DNA of 64,000 bases, from the NCBI RefSeq assembly GCF_901472535.1, contig NZ_LR590470.1, positions 2,046,001-2,110,000 on the forward strand. The letters run 5' to 3'. A model generated the notes under the pieces. That model worked only from the letters and a program-made list of their open reading frames with translations. It did no database searches and was not told where the DNA came from. This stretch comes from Sphingobacterium daejeonense (GTDB taxonomy: Bacteria > Bacteroidota > Bacteroidia > Sphingobacteriales > Sphingobacteriaceae). The position numbers and the translations under genes were made by a program. Of this stretch, positions 57,433 through 64,000 are shown piece by piece (the stretch's first letter is position 1; each line of letters begins with the position of its first letter).

Positions 57433-57913
57433 TTAATCCTTAGAAGGAATAACTAATTTATTGTCTTCTTTTACTGTTTCTAATACGATTGTTGTTCTTG
57501 TAGAGATAATGCCTTCGATCTTGCTTAAGGTATTGCGCATTAAATCCACCAGGCCAGCAGAGTCATTTGTTCTCACTTTGATCAAGTATCCGTCCTCACC
57601 GGCGATATCATGTACCTCCAACACCTCGGGGATCTCTGCAAGCAATAAGCCTACTTTCTGTACACCGATAATGTCTTGAGTCTTGATAAAGATGAATGAA
57701 AGCATCTTTTGATCCAATGCAGCCGGGTTAATGCGGGCATTATATTGAAGAATCACTTCCTTCTGTTCTAATTTTTTTTACTCTCTCCAGAATTGCTGAT
57801 GGTGCCATCCCCAATTCACGGGCGATATCAGCATTATTAGTACGGGCATTATCCTGCATTATTCTGATGATCTGAAGATCAATCTGGTCCAATGAAATTT
57901 CTAGTTTTGCCAT
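57433..57913 (-). CDS. Lrp/AsnC-family transcriptional regulator (one frame break)
   Basis: ATG 57913 begins MAKLEISLDQIDLQIIRIMQ; the winged helix NADIARELGMAPSAILERVK follows. One extra base in the run near 57775 breaks the frame; corrected it reads VKKLEQKEVILQYNARINPA. The C-terminal RAM ligand-binding domain is clear: LSFIFIKTQD, DIAGEDGYLIKVRTNDSAG, IEGIISTRTTIVLE. About 160 residues, standard. Cotranscribed with the EamA transporter, which it probably regulates in response to an amino acid. Confidence 0.85.
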
Positions 57914-58161
57914 AGTGGCGCAAATATCGTAAATTCCGAATTAAATTCAAATTATTAAGTTGATTTTAGAATTTTATTCAGATAAATATGACTTATAAAG
58001 GATAAACTTTAGCCATATTGGGGTATTTTAATAAATTGGTTATTACTGTTGGTAAACAAGTACTTACGAATATACGGATTAATTATAAATATCTAAAATA
58101 TGCGTTTAGAGCTTAATTTTAATGAAACAATGCGTAGTTTTGTTATTCAATCTATCTTATC

Positions 58162-61086
58162 GTGTCGTTACAAATTAAATTAGCAGCCTTGGCAGAATCT
58201 CTTACAGGGGATTTATTTTATGATGAAAAAAATACTGCGCATCAAACCATGCGTATGGCATATTCTACCGATGCTTCGGTATATCAAGAATTACCTTTGG
58301 CGGTCTGCATTCCGCAAAACATCAATGACTTAAAAACATTAATCCGATTTGCTCGAGAAAACCAAACAACATTAATCCCTAGGACCGCGGGAACTTCACT
58401 TGCTGGGCAGGTTGTGGGATCGGGTATTGTGGTTGATGTATCTCGATATTTCAATCAGATCCTGGAAGTCAATGAAAAGGAAGGGTGGGCAAGAGTTCAA
58501 CCGGGTGTGATTCGTGATGATCTAAATGCTTATTTAAAATCATTTGGTTTGATGTTTGGCCCTGAGACATCCACAGCTAGCCGAGCAATGATCGGTGGAA
58601 TGATCGGAAATAACTCATCGGGGCTGCATTCAATCGTTTGGGGAGATACCCGTCATAACTTGTTGGAAGCAAATGTGATATTGGATGATGAGTCTGAGGT
58701 GACGTTCAAAGAGTTAAACGAAGGAGAATACTTTGCAAAGCTTTCCGAAAAGTCAAGGGAGGGTGAAATCTATAGGTCCTTAAATGAATTATTGACCAAT
58801 AAAGATAACCAGGAAGCAATCCACGCGGGTTATCCAAAATCAGAGATTACCCGAAGAAATACAGGCTATGCATTGGATATGCTTTCTGATGTCAGCCAAC
58901 CATTTAATCTTTGCCGTTTGCTTGCCGGCTCGGAAGGAACCATTGGGATAATCACTGAGGCGAAAATTAAACTGATGCCATTGCCGCCAAAAGAAATAGG
59001 GCTATTATGTGTCCACTTTGAAGATATGGTGGAGTGTATGCGCGGAAATGTGGTTGCCCTGCGGAATAACCCAGAAGCATCGGAACTAGTCGATAAATAT
59101 ATTTTAGATTTTACAGTTGGACATCCAACTTATCAATACAACCGTTTCTTTATCGAAGGAGATCCTCAAGCACTCTTGATTGTAGAATTCAGAGGGGATA
59201 CACAAGAAGAGATCGCTGATAAAGCGGAGAAATTGGTGGCTGAGTTAATGGCAGAAGGATTGGGTTATGCATTTCCATGGATTACAGGAGTTGAGAAAAC
59301 CAATTTGGTTTGGGATGTCCGTAAAGCAGGGTTAGGTTTGATCCGTAACTTGCCAGGAGATTCTCAGCCGGTCAATCTGATTGAAGACTGTGCCGTTTCT
59401 CCAGAAGATCTCCCGGCTTATGTTTCTGATATCCAAAAGCTATTACAAGAAGAAAATGTGCATGCTTCATATTATGCACATGCCGGTGCAGGGGAACTGC
59501 ATATAGAGCCTTTTATCAATCTTAAAACTGCAGAGGGAAGGCATCAATTCCGAAGTATTTTGGAGAAGACAACAGACCTTGTCCTAAAATACAATGGGTC
59601 ATTGAGCGGTGAACATGGTGATGGCCGATTGAGAGGCGAATTTATTGGTAAGGTGCTTGGTGAAAAAGTATATGAGCTTCTTTTACAGACAAAAAGCATA
59701 TTTGATCCAAACAATGTGTTCAACGCCAAAAAAATTGTGAATACACCGCCCATGGATACGCATTTGCGTTATGACCATGTGACGGATGCCTCTCAGATCA
59801 AGACTTACTTTGATTTTACAAAGAACGAGAGCATCCTACGCCTTGCCGAGAAATGTTCAGGTTCCGGGGATTGTAGGAAAACAGAAATTACTGGAGGAAC
59901 GATGTGCCCGTCATTTATGGCAACACGGGATGAAAAGGACACTACAAGGGCTAGAGCGAATATGCTCCGTCAGTTCTTGACGAACTCTACCGAACAGAAT
60001 GGGTTCAATCACGAAGAAATTAAGGATGTGATGGATTTATGTTTGAGCTGTAAAGGCTGTAAAACTGAATGTCCATCCAGCGTGGATATTGCCAAAATGA
60101 AGGCTGAGTTCTTGCAGCATTATTATGATGCTAATGGAAGTCCTTTTAGGGCGAAATTGATTGCCAATTTTACTGAGTCTCAGAAATTGGGATCTTTAGT
60201 AGCGCCAATCTATAATTTCTTTGCGACCAATAGCTTTACCTCGGGAATTATTAAAAGTGTTGTTGGGTTTGCGCCGGGTCGTTCATTGCCAAAAGTACAT
60301 GGTACAACCTTCAGCAAATGGGCATCCAAACAAAAGAAATCAAGGAACAAAAAGAAGGTATTTCTATTTTCTGATGAATTTACAAATTACAACGATACAG
60401 AGGTTGGTATTACTGCCTATAAGTTATTAACTGCTCTGGGATACGATGTTATTGTGCCTAAGTTAAAGGAAAGTGGTAGGACTTATTTATCTAAAGGTTT
60501 CGTAAAGAAAGCTAAGGCATTGGCAAATGAAAATGTAGCCTTGGCGAGTCAAGAAGTAACAGCAGAAAGTCCTTTATTGGGTATTGAGCCATCGGCTATT
60601 ATTACCTTTAGAGATGAATATCCAGACTTAGTAGATGCGGATAAACGAGAGCAGGCGAGACTGCTGGGAGAGAATGCGCTCATGATCGACGAATTCCTTG
60701 TAAGAGAAATCAAGGCCGGGCGAATACATCCCGAACAATTCACAGCAGAGCCACAAAAAATCAAACTACATGGGCATTGCTACCAGAAAGCATTTAAACT
60801 TGTAGATACTACAAGAGAGCTGCTGTCCTTTCCTTCTAACTATGAGGTTGAGGTCATCCCATCTGGATGTTGTGGTATGGCTGGTTCTTTTGGCTATGAA
60901 AAGGAACATTTTGAAGTTTCGCAGAAAGTTGCTGAATTGGTTCTTTTTCCTACCCTTCGAAAAACTGGGGATGATTACCTCATCGCAGCGGCTGGAACAT
61001 CTTGCCGACATCAAATTAAGGATGGCTTGCATAGGCCTTCATTTCATCCTGTAGAAATTATTTATGAAGCTCTAATAAAGAAATAA
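58162..61086 (+). CDS. FAD-binding D-2-hydroxyacid dehydrogenase fused to Fe-S and CCG domains (YdiJ-like)
   Basis: 974 residues, intact. Start GTG 58162 (no in-frame ATG nearby). FAD_binding_4 domain near 45-270: PRTAGTSLAGQVVGSGIVVD, GGMIGNNSSGLHSIVWGDTR, LLAGSEGTIGIITEA. FAD-oxidase C domain to about 535: AHAGAGELHIEPF and SLSGEHGDGRLRGEF. Then CSGSGDC...CPSF and CLSCKGCKTECPS, the [4Fe-4S] cysteines, and a cysteine-rich CCG region with HGHCYQKAF and SGCCGMAGSFGYE. Same order as E. coli YdiJ and GlcD-GlcF fusions: oxidises D-lactate, D-2-hydroxyglutarate or a similar acid and passes electrons on at the membrane. Confidence 0.88.
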   Translation: MSLQIKLAALAESLTGDLFYDEKNTAHQTMRMAYSTDASVYQELPLAVCIPQNINDLKTLIRFARENQTTLIPRTAGTSLAGQVVGSGIVVDVSRYFNQILEVNEKEGWARVQPGVIRDDLNAYLKSFGLMFGPETSTASRAMIGGMIGNNSSGLHSIVWGDTRHNLLEANVILDDESEVTFKELNEGEYFAKLSEKSREGEIYRSLNELLTNKDNQEAIHAGYPKSEITRRNTGYALDMLSDVSQPFNLCRLLAGSEGTIGIITEAKIKLMPLPPKEIGLLCVHFEDMVECMRGNVVALRNNPEASELVDKYILDFTVGHPTYQYNRFFIEGDPQALLIVEFRGDTQEEIADKAEKLVAELMAEGLGYAFPWITGVEKTNLVWDVRKAGLGLIRNLPGDSQPVNLIEDCAVSPEDLPAYVSDIQKLLQEENVHASYYAHAGAGELHIEPFINLKTAEGRHQFRSILEKTTDLVLKYNGSLSGEHGDGRLRGEFIGKVLGEKVYELLLQTKSIFDPNNVFNAKKIVNTPPMDTHLRYDHVTDASQIKTYFDFTKNESILRLAEKCSGSGDCRKTEITGGTMCPSFMATRDEKDTTRARANMLRQFLTNSTEQNGFNHEEIKDVMDLCLSCKGCKTECPSSVDIAKMKAEFLQHYYDANGSPFRAKLIANFTESQKLGSLVAPIYNFFATNSFTSGIIKSVVGFAPGRSLPKVHGTTFSKWASKQKKSRNKKKVFLFSDEFTNYNDTEVGITAYKLLTALGYDVIVPKLKESGRTYLSKGFVKKAKALANENVALASQEVTAESPLLGIEPSAIITFRDEYPDLVDADKREQARLLGENALMIDEFLVREIKAGRIHPEQFTAEPQKIKLHGHCYQKAFKLVDTTRELLSFPSNYEVEVIPSGCCGMAGSFGYEKEHFEVSQKVAELVLFPTLRKTGDDYLIAAAGTSCRHQIKDGLHRPSFHPVEIIYEALIKK

Positions 61087-61124
61087 TCAAACAAAAAGCG
61101 TATCTTTTTTGTCTTACAATAAAT

Positions 61125-61781
61125 ATGAAAGTTATGAAAAAAATCGCAACGTATTCACTGTTAATGACTTCATTATTATGGATGTCATCATGTGGTAACT
61201 CAAATAAATCAGAAGGTGGATCTAATGACTCAACAGCTGCAGGTAGCTCTGAAATGGCTTTAAAGCCTCTGACAAATGAAACTACTTCAAATCAATTTCA
61301 TTTATATTTTGATTTGAGGCAGTCAGCACAAACGGATTCATCCATTCTCTATGAAGCGATATCAGAATTTAATAATGAGCCTGTCGGATTTAATGTAGAA
61401 ATTAAAAAGGACATTGATGCCGGTATTGCTGAAAATGGCCAACCAGATGATGATTTAGGTTTTAGTGAAGGTTCTGTTCGCATTACAGCAAATGGTCCAA
61501 ACTCCGATAATTTCGTGAAAGCAATGGGTACTTTGTTTAAGATGCCAGTTGATGGAAAGATGACAACAAATACTTTAACTCCAATGGTGTTTTCGTCTAA
61601 TAAAGAGAAAGTTGATTTAGGAAAACCTGGTACATATAGTTTTAAATATTTCTTTGAAAATGGTACAGGTAAAGAGGCGGAGATGTTCGGGATATTAGAT
61701 ACTTACAAACAATCTTTTGAACTTGGAGAGAAAGATTCTACCTATAGGGCAGCAATTATTTCTGCCTTTGAAGGAAAATAA
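61125..61781 (+). CDS. lipoprotein, tandem paralogue 1
   Basis: 218 residues with lipobox MSSC (about 20-23) and a Ser/Asn-rich linker. Mature part: ETTSNQFHLYFDLRQSAQTD, SSILYEAISEFNNEPVGFNV, GSVRITANGPNSDNFVKAMG and TYRAAIISAFEGK at the end. Aligns along its full mature length with 62013-62660. No family recognised. Own terminator. Confidence 0.75.
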   Translation: MKVMKKIATYSLLMTSLLWMSSCGNSNKSEGGSNDSTAAGSSEMALKPLTNETTSNQFHLYFDLRQSAQTDSSILYEAISEFNNEPVGFNVEIKKDIDAGIAENGQPDDDLGFSEGSVRITANGPNSDNFVKAMGTLFKMPVDGKMTTNTLTPMVFSSNKEKVDLGKPGTYSFKYFFENGTGKEAEMFGILDTYKQSFELGEKDSTYRAAIISAFEGK

Positions 61782-61802
61782 AATTAATAATATTCAATAT
61801 TT

Positions 61803-61832
61803 AAAGGTCGGCATTTGCTGACCTTTTTTTTA
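61803..61832 (+). terminator. intrinsic terminator
   Basis: AAAGGTCGGC-ATTT-GCTGACCTTT with one G-T pair and a T8 tail. Confidence 0.88.
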
Positions 61833-62012
61833 TACTCCTCCAAACAGATTATATTGAATGTCAATCAAGTTTTTATGTTAGTTTAATAAAAATATTATTT
61901 AGATTAAAAATTTTATTGTTAAATAGCTTTTACAGCTGTGTGTGTTAAAAATATTTATAAATAATTAAAACATTATAATTGATTTGTTGTTTTATTTATA
62001 AATATTAAAGTT

Positions 62013-62660
62013 ATGAGAAAATTTAATTTGATTTTATTTTTATTGACTGTTGTAGTATGTTTGAATTCATGTGGGAATTCTGGAAATTCAGAAAGGAGTT
62101 CCACTGATACTACTAAATCAGCTATTGACAGACTGGAATTAAAGCCTCTAACCCATGAAATTACATCCAGCCAGTTTCATTTGTATTTTGACATCAGAAG
62201 GATTTCTGAAACAGATTCATCGGTATTATACGAAGCGATATCAGAATTTAGCGATGAACCGGTAGGTTTTGATGTTGAAGTATTAAAGAATATCCAACCT
62301 GGGATTGAATTAGATGGCGAACCAAATAAGGAAATGGGCTTTAAACAAGGAGCTATTCGCATTACTTCCAATGGGACAAATTCGGATAATTTTGTAAGAG
62401 CTCTGGGGGTTTTGTTTAAATTGCCCGTCGATGGAAAGATGACTACAGAAACTTTATCTCCAATGGTTTTTTCTTCAAACAGAGATATGGTAGACCTATC
62501 AGCATCTGGAACCTATAATTTCAGATACTTCTTTGACAACAATACCGGACGAAAGGCAGAATTAATTGGAGTAGTTGATACATTTAAATACTCTTTTGAA
62601 CTTTATGAAGTTGATTCAACCTTTCGCGCAGCAATTATTTCTGCATTTGAAGGTAAATAA
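62013..62660 (+). CDS. lipoprotein, tandem paralogue 2
   Basis: 215 residues, lipobox LNSC near 17-20. Repeats the plan of its upstream neighbour (EITSSQFHLYFDIRRISETD, SSVLYEAISEFSDEPVGFDV, GAIRITSNGTNSDNFVRALG, FRAAIISAFEGK). Roughly 65-70% of positions agree by eye in the mature domain, so the duplication is not recent. It has its own upstream region of about 180 bp and its own terminator. Confidence 0.75.
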   Translation: MRKFNLILFLLTVVVCLNSCGNSGNSERSSTDTTKSAIDRLELKPLTHEITSSQFHLYFDIRRISETDSSVLYEAISEFSDEPVGFDVEVLKNIQPGIELDGEPNKEMGFKQGAIRITSNGTNSDNFVRALGVLFKLPVDGKMTTETLSPMVFSSNRDMVDLSASGTYNFRYFFDNNTGRKAELIGVVDTFKYSFELYEVDSTFRAAIISAFEGK

Positions 62661-62685
62661 AACTATTTTTTTAATGTATTTTAGG

Positions 62686-62713
62686 AGGGTCAGTGTTTTG
62701 CTGACCTTTTTTT
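62686..62713 (+). terminator. intrinsic terminator abutting the next start codon
   Basis: GGTCAG-TGTTTTG-CTGACC followed by T7, whose last T is the base before the ATG at 62714. Confidence 0.8.
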
Positions 62714-63598
62714 ATGTTGAGATCTTATATTTGTAGCTGTTATTTACTACTGACCTTATTATTTCCATTGAGCACAATGGCTCAAGAGGTAATGCATGGT
62801 GAGCGTTTTTCAAAAGGAAAGGTTAGTTCACCCGCATTAGGGGAAATTTCTGGAATTGTATCTTCTATAAACAATCCAGGTATGTTTTGGGTCCACAATG
62901 ATAGTGGAGATGAAGCAAATATTTACCTTATTGACTCCGTCGCGAATTTAAAGACAACCTATAGGTTGGAGGGAATAAATGCAGTTGATATAGAGGATAT
63001 TGCCTGGGTAGAAGTAGAAGGGAAATCTTATATAGTCTTGGCAGATATTGGTGATAACTTGGCTATAAGGGCAAATATATCTTTATATATCTTCCCCGAA
63101 CCACTCTATAAGTCTAATCAAGTGAATGATACTATTCCGAAAAATGAAATTAATATTAAGACACTGACCTATCCTGGAAAAGCTCGAGATGCTGAAGCCA
63201 TATTTGTTGATCCAATGGATAAACAATTCTACCTAATTTCAAAAAGAGAGTTCAGATCGATCCTATACACTGCAGCTATTTTTGAAACCAATAAGCCGCA
63301 TTTTGTTCTAAAGCCATTAATCAGCTTTCCATTCACATTTATAACAGCAGCAGATATTTCATCTAGGAGAGATGCATTGATTATGAAAAATCTGACATCG
63401 ATATATTACTGGCCATTAAGGAATAACATGTCTATATCAAAAGCATTGAGTGAGGCGTATCTACCTGTTCCATACAAACCAGAACCACAGGGTGAGGCGA
63501 TCACATTTGATAGGGCTTCAGATGGATTTTTCACGATTAGTGAAAGACCATTCGGTTTAGACTCTTATCTTTATTATTATCATATTTCAAAACCATAG
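62714..63598 (+). CDS. exported protein of unknown function (HNDSG-type beta-propeller candidate)
   Basis: 294 residues. Signal peptide ends STMAQ. The mature part has FWVHNDSGDEANIYLIDSVA, VDIEDIAWVEVEGKSYIVLA, DIGDNLAIRANISLYIFPEP, which resembles Bacteroidota exported proteins with the pattern HNDSG...DWEDI...DIGDN...R, thought to form a beta-propeller. Function unknown. The start codon sits at the end of the previous terminator, so it either depends on read-through or the true start lies elsewhere; no other ATG precedes the signal peptide. Confidence 0.65.
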   Translation: MLRSYICSCYLLLTLLFPLSTMAQEVMHGERFSKGKVSSPALGEISGIVSSINNPGMFWVHNDSGDEANIYLIDSVANLKTTYRLEGINAVDIEDIAWVEVEGKSYIVLADIGDNLAIRANISLYIFPEPLYKSNQVNDTIPKNEINIKTLTYPGKARDAEAIFVDPMDKQFYLISKREFRSILYTAAIFETNKPHFVLKPLISFPFTFITAADISSRRDALIMKNLTSIYYWPLRNNMSISKALSEAYLPVPYKPEPQGEAITFDRASDGFFTISERPFGLDSYLYYYHISKP

Positions 63599-63602
63599 TT
63601 TT

Positions 63603-64000
63603 ATGAAGACATCCTTGTCATTCTTTTTTTCTCTTTTATTTATAGGATTTGCGCATGCTGCAAAAGTTGATACGCTGAATGTACAAAGTTCAGCAATGAA
63701 TAAAGCCATCAAAACTGTCATTATTCAACCTGAAGGTTCAAAGTCAAAAGAATTTCCAACTTTATATTTATTGCATGGATATTCTGGAAGTTATAAGGAT
63801 TGGGTCAATAAAGTTCCGGCAATCAAAGATTTAGCAGATAGGTTGGGAATTATAATCGTTTGTCCTGATGGTGGATTTGGAAGTTGGTATTGGGATATTC
63901 CAAATGACCAGAACTTTCAATATGAAACTTTTGTTGCCAAGGAATTGGTGGCTTATATTGATCAAAATTATCCAGTAATCAAAGATAGGAGCAAGCGTGG
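63603..64000 (+). CDS. secreted alpha/beta-hydrolase, esterase-D type, cut by the window edge
   Basis: ATG 63603 gives a signal peptide MKTSLSFFFSLLFIGFAHA. The fold start is typical: TVIIQPEG, FPTLYLLHGYSGSYKDWVNK (oxyanion region HGYSG), IIIVCPDGGFGSWYWDIP, and FVAKELVAYIDQNYPVIKDR just before the nucleophile elbow, which lies outside the window. Family of putative esterases (EstA/esterase D, some feruloyl or acetyl esterases). It starts two bases after the preceding stop, so it is cotranscribed with that exported protein. Confidence 0.8.
   Translation, partial: MKTSLSFFFSLLFIGFAHAAKVDTLNVQSSAMNKAIKTVIIQPEGSKSKEFPTLYLLHGYSGSYKDWVNKVPAIKDLADRLGIIIVCPDGGFGSWYWDIPNDQNFQYETFVAKELVAYIDQNYPVIKDRSKR

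Overview
The window is AT-rich chromosomal DNA from a member of the Bacteroidota, most likely a Sphingobacteriaceae (Sphingobacterium/Pedobacter-like) species. The basis is the set of families seen: a DUF5686 outer-membrane protein, YaiO, a ThuA/sugar-dehydrogenase fusion, CE15 esterase, many lipoproteins with short SC-type lipoboxes and Rhs modules. Promoters of the TTG-N20-TANNTTTG type support this, as does a tmRNA whose tag ends NGEENYALAA. Genus is inference; no rRNA is present. Many genes are interrupted by one-base insertions or deletions, often in homopolymers, while the reading continues perfectly in another frame. I treat most of these as probable sequence errors and give the gene as a unit with the break positions.

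Layout. 0-6.5 kb: the end of a very large AAA ATPase, an FAD monooxygenase, and a ThuA - sugar dehydrogenase - cytochrome c lipoprotein. 6.7-16.8 kb: a signalling and surface-polysaccharide cluster (hybrid histidine kinase, single-domain receiver, membrane-anchored HEAT protein, GT2 glycosyltransferase continuing into an alkaline-phosphatase-superfamily enzyme, and a convergent YaiO-type TPR/beta-barrel porin). 16.8-20.2 kb: an osmotic-stress pair, MscS and a HAD-GT20 fusion whose domain order fits glucosylglycerol-phosphate synthase/phosphatase, with a gpsA start remnant just upstream. 20-29.5 kb: single housekeeping and exported genes (lipoproteins, pirin with a tandem operator, CE15 esterase, NYN protein, S41 protease, ABM and DinB proteins). 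29.4-30.2 kb: a strongly divergent tubulin/FtsZ-like gene in pieces.

31-36.2 kb: an accessory segment abutting the tmRNA gene. It carries an RloC-like anticodon-nuclease candidate (SMC-type ATPase, CPFC zinc hook, RNase-like C-terminus), a lipoprotein with a permuted NlpC/P60-like domain and a small membrane protein, bounded by about 85-bp repeats and a duplicated tmRNA 3' end. 36.3-45.8 kb: an exported RidA protein, a histone H1-like protein, hisG-hisD preceded by a promoter and a His-rich leader-peptide candidate, paired small membrane proteins and a DUF5686 protein, separated by dense intergenic repeats.

47.2-56.1 kb is the most unusual region. It is a one-directional array of about ten Rhs C-terminal toxin remnants, each followed at once by a small, different, AT-rich gene that looks like an immunity protein. 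Only short Rhs-core scraps remain and no full Rhs body is present. One module (Rhs core + GH-E/HNH-type nuclease + overlapping immunity gene) is nearly complete. 56.2-64 kb: an EamA transporter with an Lrp/AsnC regulator, a large FAD/Fe-S D-2-hydroxyacid dehydrogenase, two tandem paralogous lipoproteins, an exported protein and a truncated esterase at the right edge.
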